A stretch of DNA of 64,000 nt from Turritopsis dohrnii (lineage: Eukaryota; Cnidaria; Hydrozoa; Anthoathecata; Oceaniidae). The translations under genes and the position numbers were made by a program. The notes under the pieces are model-generated. The model saw nothing but the letters and a program-made list of their open reading frames with translations, had not been told where the DNA came from and searched no databases. The stretch covers positions 496,001 through 560,000 of the forward strand of contig BQMF02000229.1 in NCBI GenBank assembly GCA_027922465.2, written 5' to 3'. Of the stretch, positions 45,596 through 57,655 are shown piece after piece; the first letter of the stretch is position 1; the number at the start of each line of letters is the position of its first letter.

Positions 45596-46687
45596 TTAAT
45601 CATGTAGATTTTGATAGTACATCGTCGTAAACTTAGTGACAATCGCAAGTACAGGTAGTGACACAGTCAAAGCACCAAACGCCATAAATAATGACGAAAA
45701 TATCTTTCCCAAAAATGTTACTGGAACAATATCTCCATAACCAAGTGTAGTTACTGTTTGAATGCCCCACCACAAAGATTGAGGAATATTAGTAAACTGA
45801 TTCGATCTATCATACCCTTCAATAAAATACATGAGGCTACCTCCAAATATTATCAACATCGCTAAACATAGTAATAACAGCTGAAGATCTCCGATACTTG
45901 ATTTTATGATGTTGCCAACAAGTCGTAATCGCACTGAATGTTTTGACAAACGGTACAACCTTACAACGCGCATAGTTTTTAAAATTCTTAGAAATGCAAT
46001 AGATTTAATATCTTTCTTTGAAATTGTGATCACTATAAAATAAGGAATTATAGCTGCCATGTCAAGCCAGTTCATTGTACTTTTTAGAAAAGCAGCTTTA
46101 CTTGGACATGTTAGAAAACGTCCTGCTAACTCAATGAAAAACCATATATTCAATGTAAGTTCAATCAAAGCCCAAGGATTTTCCAAAAGATCGTTGCTTT
46201 TCACTAGTAACTCTGGCAGTGTTTCTAAACATGTTGTAATTACTGATACTATGATCATTAAAAGTGAAAATATTGCAAACATTCTTGCTGGAAATGATGT
46301 TTCTGGATTCTCTAGGAAATTCCATATACACATTTTAACAGTGGTATTACTGCAACTACTAATTTCATCTTGTTTGTTGTCCAATAAACCGAGTTTCATT
46401 TTCATATCTCCAATGCAACTTCTTGGTAATTGAAAAAAACGGCATTCATTTTCAAAATCATTTAAAGGTATATTTGAAGGACAAGATAATATTCCTTCTG
46501 ACTGGTAAAAATATAAAATGGCGCCAAAACATGATCGATTTCTATTAAAGAAATATTGTTTCGATCGCGAACAAAAATAAGTATTTCGTTTTGTTTGATC
46601 GCCAAGTAACGTCTGTGGATATCTTGAAAGTGTCTTTTCAAACGTTTCATATACTTCACCACTTATGTTTAGAATTACCTTAACCAT
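45596..46687 (-). CDS. Shaker-like voltage-gated K+ channel KvD
   Basis: Intronless, 363 aa, starting MVKVILNISGEVYETFEKTL, so the Met lies directly before T1. The T1-S1 linker (GLLDNKQDEISSCSNT) is unique to this copy. S4 is LRILKTMRVVRLYRLSK; the pore is TTLGYGD; S6 is SLPVLAIV. The tail ends YYQNLHD. The S1-S3 block (LLVKSNDLLENPWALIEL and FFIEL) is shared with KvE. All channel segments are complete and uninterrupted. An A+T-rich TATATTTAAAA-like stretch lies about 20-30 bases upstream. By family it forms tetrameric delayed-rectifier or A-type K+ channels; whether it works alone is not known. Confidence 0.93.
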   Translation of the reverse strand: MVKVILNISGEVYETFEKTLSRYPQTLLGDQTKRNTYFCSRSKQYFFNRNRSCFGAILYFYQSEGILSCPSNIPLNDFENECRFFQLPRSCIGDMKMKLGLLDNKQDEISSCSNTTVKMCIWNFLENPETSFPARMFAIFSLLMIIVSVITTCLETLPELLVKSNDLLENPWALIELTLNIWFFIELAGRFLTCPSKAAFLKSTMNWLDMAAIIPYFIVITISKKDIKSIAFLRILKTMRVVRLYRLSKHSVRLRLVGNIIKSSIGDLQLLLLCLAMLIIFGGSLMYFIEGYDRSNQFTNIPQSLWWGIQTVTTLGYGDIVPVTFLGKIFSSLFMAFGALTVSLPVLAIVTKFTTMYYQNLHD

Positions 46688-47802
46688 GTCGTTTTCTAAG
46701 TTTTAAATATATCTCTATAATGAAAAGTGCGGAAGATGAATTTTCAGAGGCAATTATCTATTTTAAGTTGTGTGATAAATAAAATGTATTTGAACAATAT
46801 ATACATGTAAATGGGAAAGTGCGATATCTTTAATGCAAGTGTAATTTATAATTTCTTATTTATCTAACCACAGAAAAACTAGAGTAAAAAAGAGGTAACT
46901 AAGTCACACTTTGTAGGACAAATTAGTGTAGATAACGGTTCAGGATGCATTTTTCGTGTTAACAAAAATGTGTCCTATAAGCAAAACATAAATCTCTAAC
47001 AGATGATACCATTACGCTCACCATAGGAATAATTTTATTGATAATTTTCCATGAAGGTTTTACAATCACCACCCAGCTTTCCTACAGCACATCTAAACCA
47101 TGCGTTGGAAATGTACGTTTCTAACTGATTAATTTTATTTAAATGGAATATTACAATACGACATTGATTTCAATACATTTGTGTTTCTATTGCATCCCAG
47201 ACCAGCTGGAATTTCTTTACAAACTTTTTCACCATATTGACTTCAGATCTATAACATAAACAACAACATAATATGTGTGTTGGCAATATGGTTCCAATGT
47301 GGCCAGCCCAATTGAATAGTTCCATATGAAAATGTTTGTTTTATTAGTAAAACAGGTTTTAAAGAAAAGAAAAGCTATAAAGAAAATATAAAAGGTTATT
47401 AAGAAAATTATAAACGCCCTCCCAAATATCTGTCATGTCTTTTACTACAGCTTCGAACATTCAAACGAATTAGTGAGCGCGATAAGTATTGACATGATTT
47501 AGCTTGCTGTTCTTCAGTAGGAGTAAGCGATGGAATGATCAACTGACAAACAGGAGATTATGAAGCTGTTTGTTTTTATGTTTGCTTTTTGCCCCCGCAG
47601 CGAGCGTGAGCTATTTTTTATTTTGAATCAAAGCTTGAAACGCTTGAAATGATTTCTACTGATTTCTTCTCGCTTTAATTTTTTTTTTCGAAAAGGTTTT
47701 TTTTTCTTTTGGCTCTCACTTAAATGTTCTAGAGTTAACTGCGTTGAATACGAAAATGGGAGGGACCAAATACAAGGACCTGATAGTATTAGCAAAAGAT
47801 AT
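46688..47802. other. Intergenic KvD to DIRS-like element
   Basis: Mostly unassigned. On the minus strand, 47408-47542 is an exon-like 45-codon segment behind a good acceptor, without a recognised family. Confidence 0.3.
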
Positions 47803-49193
47803 TTGGGGGAAAGCAATGTCGAAAGGGATCTCGATTACTGCGGAGTAACTCCCTGGGAAGCTAAATGCGAGGGCAGATCAGGCATCACGGGTTTTCATGG
47901 ACTCCAGCGAATGGAAGTTGTCCCCCAAAGTTTTTCGTCAAATATGTTAAAGGTTGGGGAATCCCTCGATAGACTTGTTTGCATCCAGAGCATGCCATCA
48001 ACTTGTGCACTACATGTCCTGGAAGCCAGACCCTCAGAGTCAAGCAGTAGATGCCTTTCAACATTTTCTTTAATAAGCAAGATTTTAAAGAAAGTAAACC
48101 TACAGAAAGCTTCAATGCTATTAATAACTCCTTTTTGGACAGCCCAGGCATGGTACAATCAGGTGTTGGAACTTTGCATAGCCAACCCAATACTTATTCC
48201 TCCACATCAATATTTGTTGATAAACCCAAAGGGAAAGATACACCCACTTATAGAAAATCAGACCCTAAATTTAGTGGCTTGGAGAACTTGGAGAAATTAC
48301 TTGCAGCGGGCCTATCAAAGCGGGCTATAGACCTTATCGTCAAGGCCAGAAGAACAGGCACTTGAAGTAATTATGAATCGGCCTGAGGAAAATGGATACG
48401 CTGGTGTGGTGAACGACAAACTGATCCCTTTAATCGCGAGCTAAAACTTGTACTTGATTTTTTTGCACACCTATTTGAACTTAATTATGAGTACTCGTCA
48501 ATCAATTGCCACAGATCGACTCTGTCTGCCTATCATAAAAAAATCGATGGTTGCCTGGTGGGGCAACATCCTCAGGTTTGTTCCCTTATGACAGGGGTCT
48601 TCAATGAGAGACCTCCACAAGCAAAATATGTTTTTATCTGGGATGTAGAACAGGTTTTGTTGTATATTAAATCCCTGCCGAAAAGTGAGAATTTATCTGG
48701 AATAGAATTAAACTTGAAAATTGCCATTATATTATTTTTAGCTTTAGGTCATGAGATTGCCTACATGAATATAAACTTTATGGTTAGGACATCAAATTCA
48801 TATGTGTTTTATTTCTCATAATTAACCAAAACGTGGAGGAAAGGGAAATCTCCTCCATCTTTGGAGTTCAACCAGTCTTCTCCAGATTAGAATTTGCGCC
48901 CTGTTAGTAATATGGATATTTATTTAAATAAGACAGAATGTTGGAGGCAAGCGAGACAATCTCCATTATTACTTAGTCATTTAAGCCCTCACAAGGAAGT
49001 AGTACCTTCTACTGTTGCCAACCGGGTAAAAATTTCCCTGAAACGGGCTGGTATAGATATCTCTAAGTTTCAATCTCACTCCAGGTCTGCCTCTACATCA
49101 AAGGCGAAGGTTCCAGGCTTATCTTTAAATAATATTATAAGAAGGAGGCCAATGAAGTCAAAAGTCGACATTGTCCCACCTACCTGCCCTTAA
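47803..49193 (+). mobile_element. Dead DIRS-like tyrosine-recombinase retroelement
   Basis: The 3' part of a DIRS-type element. First comes the end of RT/RNase H (about 47,860-48,060, in changing frames), then an ILKKVNLQKASMLLITPFW segment, then the tyrosine recombinase. The recombinase includes GQHPQVCSLMTGVFNERPPQ, YVFIWDVEQVLLYI, SPHKEVVPSTVANRVK and RSASTSKAKVPGLSL. There are several frameshifts and stops. The active site is damaged: the first catalytic Arg region reads LALGHEIAY, the HSTR box is shortened to HSR, and the region of the nucleophilic Tyr is missing. Recognised from cnidarian repeat proteins of this type. Confidence 0.85.
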
Positions 49194-51741
49194 AACACAA
49201 GTTTTGATTTTTTCACTCATTTCTTTATCTATTTCAGTAAAGACCTGATATGCTAATTTATCATTGCTGATATGCTGATTTACCATTTAAAAAAAAAAAT
49301 ACATTTACTGAATGTTATTCGCTTGAAATAATGTGTCTTTTTTTTGTGAACCCCCTTCAAAATTTCTTGTCCCTTAGCATATCTGGTTTCCAATATCACA
49401 CGCGATTAGTCTCGATTATCCAATCTTAGATCGTTACTTCGATTTTATTCATAAAATCACAATTACATTGCGGGCGCAAAGCGCCCTTACGTAATTGTAT
49501 AATTTTCAGCTGCGTAAATAGATCTATTTGGTTTACATATTCCAAGTTAGTGTAGCCACCGCTACACTATGCCACAAGGTTACACCAATCATTAAACAAT
49601 TCGTTGTATTGTAAAACTTAAATATTTAACTTAAATATTTACACTTAAATATGTTATTTTCGGCACGCTTCACTGCATACAGACACTTTGATCACGATTA
49701 TCACGTATTTGAAATATTGTGTATCATTTGCCATACATAAAAGACTGGCTTTGTCGAAATATTTAAAGTATGCCACTTATCAGGCCCCAAATCAACAAAA
49801 ATATTTTTATAAATCCTTAAATTACAAAATGTTTGGGCAGAAATTGGCTTTTTTTATGGATAGCTTGCTTTGTGTACAAATTGGAATGCTTGAGCGCGGG
49901 GGCATTTTTAGCTAAAGCTACATGCTAGTTTATGTTTATAACCTGTTAGCTCCGACGAAAATCCAGTCAAACATATTGAGATAATCATAATTCAAATACT
50001 TAAGAATAGCAGTTAATGAGAAGGATTATGCAAACAGAAGTCATTTTCATACCTGCCTGGCCAGACATGAGTTATCCATAGCTATCTTCAATAAATTTAC
50101 CCTGCATCGTCGTTTCTTTCCCTGTCACTGAAACCATTGCCGACGACATTATCATCATCAATATGTAGGTATTGACAGGTCTTTTGTCCTTCGAAATGGG
50201 ATTTTGACCAGATTTGTTGTCATTCGAATTTTTTCCTGTCAACACATTTCACCAGCTAAAGTAAATCACTATCTCTTTTATTTTAATTCAAGACAAGGTA
50301 AAACGTATTAGACATGAGTGGTTTCACAAAACTTGCTCAAGAGAAACTTGTTTAATTTAATGTAGTAAATCATTGCTGAAGAAAATTGATATCGGGAAGA
50401 AAAAATGCTGAAAGATTCAAAGTATGCACAAGAAACTGCTGTTACTGCAGACGGATGAATATGTACCAGAGCAGTTTTACAAAGTCTCATAAAGGCAACG
50501 AAATATTCTTGTGTAGCATGAAAAACCTTAAGAGTAATGTCATGTAAATTAGTCCAAAAATTGATTTGTGTATTGTATGTTTTTGGCATTGGATGAAACA
50601 ACTTGAAAAGCTGGGTATGGCTGATGAAATTGAACAATCTTTAACAGCGAAAAGCATATTCATATTAATCAAAACAGGACGTGTCTCACAATTGCATAAC
50701 TGGTCTCGACAATATAACAGCATCTATCACAATAGGTGAAACTGTTATGAAAACTTGGAGTAGCAGTAACAGTAAGAGGAGAAGAGGAGGAGGGAAACAC
50801 GGGTATTTTGAAGAATTTACTACATTAATGGGTGGTCAATAATGCTCACTTGTTGAAATGTCTTGAACTTCATGATCCCTGCTCAAAAATCGTCTGTAAA
50901 AAAAGTTCCAGACTCAATTCTCTTTGTTTAAGGGAATATCATTTAAAATATCACTTATTTTCTATTTTTTCTTCAGCATACCTAGCAACAGCTCCATTTG
51001 ATTGTTCTTTAGCAATGTCAAATATACAGCAAAACCACACTCACGTTTACTTCGGGAAATTTTTCCCTCATTAAAATTTCTTAGAAGATTTGTGAATGGT
51101 CCTTAAGAAGGTGTGAATATTAACTGTAGCAACCGTAGTTTGAATTCAGATGTTTCAATCATATGATTAAATCGAGTCATACTAGACTCGTTTAGTTGGT
51201 GTGAATAGTGCGCTTGCCGACAGCTGCTAGCTCAAACAATGCAAAAAATAAACAAATGAAAAGTCTTACAACAGAAACATTGAATGAGATTGAAAGAAAT
51301 TTATTCGGTAATTGAACCAGAATGTCTTCATGTGTCAACAACATAGAAATAAAACAAATTCAATCAGCATATTTCAAGGCTGAATTGACCAACCTCTTTC
51401 CGGGTCAGAATTTTCAAAAGAGAACATCCTACCAGAAAGACCATATGGTACACATTTTTATCAGTAGTTGTTTTAAACATTAGATAAGTATCCTGAAGTT
51501 CCTCTTACAACCTTACAGGCAATTCCAGAAAAAAGCTCCATGCTGACTTTCGCCATTTTTCTTCTGCGGCCTTCACAACGCACTTCATGTGTCAAATAAA
51601 CGGTCCTGAGTGACAAAGTATACCGTAAAAGAGACATTTTGAGTCAGTGTTTTGAACTTCCAGACTTGTCATTTGATTTGCATTATTGAAAGACTTGATT
51701 TAAAAGAATAGGTAGTTATTATCTGTCATTATCTTTTAGCC
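49194..51741. other. Intergenic
   Basis: No confident gene. Two small hairpins lie near 49,472-49,488 (GGGCGCAAAGCGCCC) and 49,552-49,570 (TGTAGCCACCGCTACA). Several short frames at 50,308-50,723 have no recognised motif. Confidence 0.3.
50750..50835 (+). repeat. Diverged copy of the (AGT)n(AGG)n repeat
   Basis: AACTTGGAGTAGCAGTAACA followed by a GGAG-rich run and AAACACGGGTATTTTGAA, matching 41160-41270 in order and flank. Confidence 0.7.
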
Positions 51742-51979
51742 TGGTTCAGAACTGGCGATTACGACAATTACGACGATTAAAATAAAAATTAATCGTCGCA
51801 ATTCACCAGGTCTTAACACTCTTAAGTATATTCCCATACCAACTAGTAATCAATCAGTAATTTTTGATATTTCATCGTCGTAATTGCGAGGCGTTTACAA
51901 AGATTTTAACGATTTCAAAATTGATCACATTAGACGATTACACTGAATTTTAATCGTCGTAATCGCCAGGTCTGAACCA
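51742..51979. mobile_element. MITE with TGGTTCAGAACTGGCGATTA termini
   Basis: A 238-bp element whose ends are near-perfect inverted repeats (TGGTTCAGA(A/C)CTGGCGATTAC). The interior contains further AATCGTCG / CGACGATT motifs. Target duplication unclear, so no superfamily is assigned. Confidence 0.75.
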
Positions 51980-53010
51980 ACGTTATCTGTCTGTCCTTCT
52001 GTTTTATATCTGCATGTTTTACCATTGAGATAAACTTATTATTTTCCTGCAAATGTTAACTTATTAAGTGTTCTCACATGAGATTTAATAATAACTTTAT
52101 TGCAGTATCTGTGCATTCAGGGATGGAAGTTTATGGCGTAGCTTGGTTTTTTGGCTTGACAGTGTCTTGATTTGTTGTGTTCAATGGTTTAAAAATCTTT
52201 TTTAAAACAAAGACACCAAAAAAAAAATATAGCGGGTGTTATCTGCAGAACAAAAGTTGAACTTGCCCCCAAAATTTGTGCCCCTATAATGTGTCATTTT
52301 ATTGCTGTCAGTGTAAGCTATTTTTCAAGCGAAGAATATATAATCTACTAACCCAGTTCTTAGTTTTTTTAATCTGGTTCGCAAACTTTTGAACTACACA
52401 GTGGAACTCATACGATGGAACAGTAGTAGGTGCTCTTACAGTGTATAATAATGATTAAAAAAAGACGTTATAATGCTGTTAAATGAATGATGTGGAGTGT
52501 AGAATGGTTCATAACCAGAATGGCAAGTCAGGGTAAACACCTAGCGAAATTATGCCTAAACCTTTATTAGGGCGACCTGTTCTACCACCCAGTTAAGAGA
52601 GCGATTGATGTCTAAGTAACACTGCACCTTCAATGATATAATGGGTGGCTTTAAATACACTATAGCCTCATTTTTCATTTTTGAGAAAAAACTTGAAGTG
52701 TTAGTTTTCGAGGAAATGTCAATAGATTTTTATATTAGATAGATACTTCTCCCCAAAATGTTTTTTTCTTGGTTTGGTCGTTAGTTTCATCAGGGGTATG
52801 TACAGTGTGTTTCAAAAAAATTGGCAACAAAAATTTTCATCGTATTTTTGAAGAAAATATCCACTTAATTTTTATAAATTTTATATCGATGGAATCCTTA
52901 TCTTTTGGTCTTTCTCGTGATTTAATTGGAAATAATAGGAAATGGAAAGTAGAGGAAGAGAAAATCGAAAAATAAGTATGGAAAAACTCATTAAGTTTTT
53001 AACAATCAAT
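51980..53010. other. Unassigned stretch
   Basis: No recognisable gene or repeat. Confidence 0.25.
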
Positions 53011-53735
53011 ACCGGTGTAGCGGATTATTTTAACTCCCTGGGAAAAATGACTCCCCCAGTTAAAATAAACTAGGAAATAATGACTCCCCTAGAGTAGAAA
53101 TTTCCTAGTAAATAATGACTCCCTTAGTAAATAATGACTCCCCATTATTTTGGATTGAAAAATGTCAGGGAGTCAAAATAAACTAGTTAATCATGACCCC
53201 CACCCATCAAAAGAATAGTCAGGTCGCTGCTGGGTCTAAAAATACGTTTTTGAAACATTTTGGGGCACCAATTTTCAACCTTTGGAAAACTTTCTTCAAC
53301 AATTAAAAAACACAAATCTGGTTGTTGGCAACTCCAAATTTAGCAAAATAAGCCACAGTAGCCAATTATCCTATAACATGATCGCGTGTCGTCGAAAATA
53401 TTTCATCCACCATTTTGTAATCCATTTTCCGTGCTTCGCTTTTGAAAACCAACGAGTTTGTTTTTAAAACCGGTGGTTATTCCTCCCTTTCCACGCGTTG
53501 CTCATTCGAAATTCAAGTCTTTTTCTTATTCTTTTTTTTTTTACAAATTTTTTTCTTTTCTAATGATTTCGTGATCTTGTGGAGCATTTTTTTAAGAGAC
53601 AAAAACTTATATAGTAGCAATCTTTTCTTTTGTGAACCCCCTGACGCTATTTCGAACACCGATGTTCCATCTAACATTCAAATGTTGCACGCTAATAAAA
53701 TGTAAGCAAAGAAAATCAAAACAAAACAAATGTAA

Positions 53736-54238
53736 GGGGGGCTGTTCATATGAGCCCGCTCAGCCGGCCTGAAATCTCTGAGCTGTCATATGGATTTTTC
53801 CCAGCCGGTTTTTCCTCACGACGGTGATCATAATTCATGTTTACATTTTTTCTCTGTCATGGCTTTTCGAATTTCAGAATATAAATATGGCTTATCCCCA
53901 TCAAAGTCGAGTCTTTTGAAGCTCATTGCTGCTTTAAAATTACTTATACAAAGTACTAGATCTTCAATCATATCATCTGTCCACCTGAAACTTTTCATTT
54001 TCTCCGGCATTTTATTTGCAAATGTGATGTTCAGACGGACATGCACAGTATGGCTGACCGGGCTGAAGCTGTCATATGGTAAAAAATCAGCCCGCTTTGC
54101 CGAGATCTCGGCTGAACAAAGCGAGATATCGGCAAGGCGTGCTGGCTCGGTTTTCATGTGACAGAGGTTGTTGATTTTTAAGAGGATTTGTTAAGAGAGC
54201 CGAGATCTCGGCCAACCGAGCCAGCCCGTTTTGCCGAA
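53736..54238. mobile_element. PIF/Harbinger remnant
   Basis: It starts GGGGGGCTGTTCATATGAGC after a TAA, matching the ends of the MITE at 24237. It has the same AGCCCG / GAGATCTCGG motif style inside and carries a Myb-like coding remnant on the minus strand. The right terminal repeat is not recognisable, so the end is approximate. Confidence 0.65.
53828..54157 (-). pseudogene. Harbinger Myb/SANT-like protein fragment
   Basis: The 109-codon minus-strand frame includes, from about 54010, MPEKMKSFRWTDDMIEDLVL followed by FDGDKPYLYSEIRKAM. This resembles the Myb/SANT-like DNA-binding protein that accompanies Harbinger transposases. The part before that Met is terminal-repeat sequence read through by chance. 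The protein stops after about 60 residues, so it is truncated. Confidence 0.6.
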
Positions 54239-54830
54239 GATGATCAGAAGCTTCAAAATTTAACAGAGAAGAGCTTGAAAGCATTGGTAAATGCAAGGTA
54301 CGGTGTATGTTTTTTTTTCATTTTATTTATATTTACCATGAGCAGATGATCGATTTGATGACAACACCGAGATTAGGCTCTCTTTCAAATTCTACCGCGG
54401 AAGAATGATTGAAACACGTCATGTAAAATTTTGTAAATAGGTTGTTTCTTTTTAGCAATGTCTGTCAGAGGAGATGAAAAAGTAAAAAGATTGTTAGCGG
54501 GCCCTACTGAAGCTCTTCTTTCCACCGAAATTGCTACAGCTCATACACTCACAAGAGATTGTTAGAAACACTAGGCGATGGAAGTTCTGGAAGTCCTTTA
54601 GCAGTTGATTTGAATCATGCGGACCAAAATTTGTTTATTTGTTTATTACAACCTATCTACAACCTGTTTATTTGATTCATATTAATTGTTTCTACTTATA
54701 CAACCTTCAAAGTGTGGCCTCACTCTCTTAAATATTATTGTAAATTATAAATATGAGGTGACTTTGCTTATAATTCTAGTTTTGGACAAACGTTTTAAAT
54801 GAAAATACTGAATAACATCAATGTTACTTT

Positions 54831-55727
54831 AAGGTTACTTGTGCTGAAGAAATCGATCTTCAGAATGACCAAGAGGAAGCAGACAAGAAGGTTTTTCTTT
54901 CACGCTGTTACCCATCATGGTACATCTGAGGTATGTATCACTGTGGATAGTGATATCGCCATAGACGCTTAGATGCACGAAGATTCCTGCTTCTTTTTTC
55001 ATCAAAATCGAGGTTAAAGATCGCACGCGAATTTTGAATATCACAGAAATCAGAAGTGAAATTGGAGATGAATGTTGTATTGCCCTTCCTTCTTTGCATA
55101 CGTTCAGCGGAAACGACTACACTAGCGCTTTTCATGGTTTAGGAAAGAGTAAGGCCCTCGAAGTGTTAAAAAATGACATAGCTAGCATTCATTGAGACCT
55201 TCGGTAAATTTGATGATTCTATTACTTTTGACAGAAACCTATTCCTTTCTTTGGAGAAACTTGTGGTACAGCTTTACGGTTTGAAGTGTCATGAAGTCAA
55301 CGAAGCAAGATACCAGAAATTCACTGCAAGCAAGGTGATTCCACCATCACAGAATTTGTCACCTACACGTGACGCGTTATTGCTACATTGCAAGAGAGTT
55401 TCTTACGTCACATACTAGACCAAACATGCGTTAGACCGGCATGTCAGGATGCCCAGCCCCGATACATACGGGTGGAAGCTGATAGAGGAGTCCTTGACGA
55501 TCGACTGGTTGCTGTTGCCTTCCGCTCCAGAGGATGTTCTTCAGTTGGTCTTCTGTTCGTGTAAAAAGTCTATGTGCAAAACTATGGCTTGTGCATGTGT
55601 TTCTCATGGGCTTAAATGCACAGATCTATGTCAATGTGATGTGTGCAACAATGTTAATTCAAGCGAATGTTCTGATAGCGATTCGTCAGACAGTTGCAGA
55701 TCTGATGACGAGGATTCAATTAACTAA
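54831..55727 (+). pseudogene. Cysteine-rich cnidarian repeat protein, degenerate
   Basis: Pieces in changing frames follow a protein family common in cnidarian genomes: QNDQEEADKKVFL, then ALPSLHTFSGNDYTSAFHGL and GKSKALEVLKND, then a segment with NEARYQKFTASK, and finally a 92-codon open frame (55449-55727) with PSPDTYGWKL and the Cys-rich tail (CSCKKSMCKTMACACVSHGL, CTDLCQCDVC) ending in acidic Ser/Asp residues. Frameshifts and a stop near 55,190 break the gene. I recall these proteins as PIN/Asteroid-like nuclease-fold proteins linked to transposons; that assignment is from memory and the N-terminal half is not visible here. Confidence 0.7.
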
Positions 55728-56850
55728 AGCGCTGTTGGACAATTTGAATTGATTTTAATACAATGAAGAGTAAACATATCAATTTGTGACTATTTTTTCT
55801 TTAAAATTCAATTTACTTTCATAATAATATAAAATTTCCCGTTTGGACTACTAAAATTTATCTGTGACGTCATCTGTGACGTCATAAAACCTTATAATGG
55901 CTCTGGATGGTTATTTTGCTATTTTTAGATTTGCCAACAATTGATTTCGTATTCAGGGGGCTAAGGTTTACCGATTTTCACTGAATATAGTTGGTACCCG
56001 ACCCGCCAACTTTTTTAGCCTGGTATCGTCCTGACTAGAAGTCATTGCAGTGCATATCTTTAACTTTTCGAATGTTTTGATTTGGGACTCGCATGTTTTA
56101 GAACTGAAAGACATCATTGTGCACAGTTTGAAAATGGCTGAACGATATGTTTTCGATGTTCAACCTGCAAGCCCTTTCATTTGTTGTCTGGAGGTTTAAA
56201 TATGACAGCTAAAAATGGACCCTGATCCCAAGTATTTCATGTCAAAAGGAGTAGGTGCAAAAAAATCTGAGCAAAAAGAAAAAAAGATAAGAAATGAATG
56301 AGTCCAATTTTCCAACTTGCAAAGGAAAATGCCGAAATCTGGCCAGGAAGATGTCAACCCAACTATAAACCCTGAGAAAATTTAATGACAAAATAAGTTA
56401 TCATATACCTTATGATGTAGTCGAACGTGCTAACCGCACTAGGCTTAACTTCAGTGTTTTCCAATAAGGCCCAATTGTAGTTGTTCAAATATACGAAAGT
56501 TCAGTCAAACACAGACATTCTCAGACTCTAGCTCAACTGAAGTTGAGAATAAGGTATTCGGTGAAGGAATGAGTAGACAAAATTTAAATTTTTTAAAGTC
56601 TCAACGTCCAAGGAATGGCCATATGAATTTTAAAAGTTTTTAAGCAAGATTTAAGAGGGGAGTCATTTTAAACCAGGGGAGTCAGGATTTCCTAGGAAAT
56701 GTTAACTCTAGGGAGTCATAATTTACTAGTTTATATTAACTTGGGAGTTATAATTAACTAGTTTATTTTGATTGGGGAGTCACTATAAACTAGTTTATTA
56801 TGACTGGGGAGTCATTATTTAGGGGAGTTAAAATTTACTGTGACACCGGT

Positions 56851-57655
56851 CACTACCAAAAACTTTTAAAAGATTTATTTTCATTGTTTAAATTAGACAT
56901 TTTGGAAGCTTAGAAAATTCTATGTAATGGTATAAAAATGTTCACGAACAGACAAATATTTCAGAAGTTGCACTCTTTTGAAAACATTTTTTCCCAGACG
57001 CACTGTATCAGTCGTTTACTCTAGTGGGGTCTGTTACAAAATTATTAGCATTTTGTCCATTCGACACGATAACTGTTTGTTTCAATATTTTTTTGACTAT
57101 CATCTTTGTAGAAATCATGTTTTGGAATTTCGTAAAGTTTATTCCAATATACTTTCGAAAAATGTTTGCTTGATATTGTCATAATCATGCTGTTTTTTAT
57201 ATAGCCCTAAGTATCGATTTGTCCCTCCGACATAAAACAAGTACTTTTGTAACAGACCAAGCGCAAAATGTAATGATGGAAAACGATAATCGGTAGAGGA
57301 AAATCGGAAAACTACCCTTGCTTCAAATGTGAGATAGGTTATTATAAAATATTTAATAATAAAAATAAAATGATAAACACAACTGACTTGATGTAGAAAT
57401 TGAATCTATATTAGTTAGTGAAAGATATATTGACAGAGAATGCATGCTTTCACGTAAATGAGCACAGTTAGGTGGCGTGGGAAAACTTACGTCGCTCAAA
57501 TGGGACACACGAAGGGGAATACAGTTTCGTCAGCTCTGTAGTGGTATTCCTGGTTTTGTAAGACAACATTGTTACCTTATTGTGATATACAAGAATAATA
57601 GCTTTGAAAAATCTTCACCCTGAACAAAATTCTATATTCTCTTTCAGAGTTTACA
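56851..57655. other. Spacer with one MITE
   Basis: Contains the MITE at 57027-57258; otherwise nothing recognisable. Confidence 0.3.
57027..57258. mobile_element. MITE family GGGTCTG, copy 2
   Basis: A 232-bp element, GGGTCTGTTACAAAATTATT at the left and TACTTTTGTAACAGACC at the right. It is homologous to 23954-24187 in the opposite orientation. Confidence 0.8.

Larger units (their letters stand above)
53011..56850. mobile_element. 3.84 kb inverted-repeat element with cargo
   Basis: Left end ACCGGTGTAGCGGATTATTT and right end (inverted) ACCGGTGTCACAGTAAATTT begin alike. Both continue into arrays of AATAATGACTCCCC and AAACTAGTTTATT-type motifs spanning about 200 bp at each side (53,030-53,200 and 56,655-56,840) in opposite orientation. 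Between them lie a Harbinger remnant and a cysteine-rich repeat protein pseudogene. No target duplication was found and no transposase was recognised, so this may be one large non-autonomous element with nested insertions. Confidence 0.7.

Noticed and set aside
47885..48190. Minus-strand frames of 101 and 87 codons
   Set aside because: Antisense of the DIRS-like element, whose plus-strand protein segments are clear.
54835..55135. Two overlapping minus-strand frames
   Set aside because: They are antisense to the degenerate Cys-rich repeat protein, whose plus-strand motifs are recognisable.
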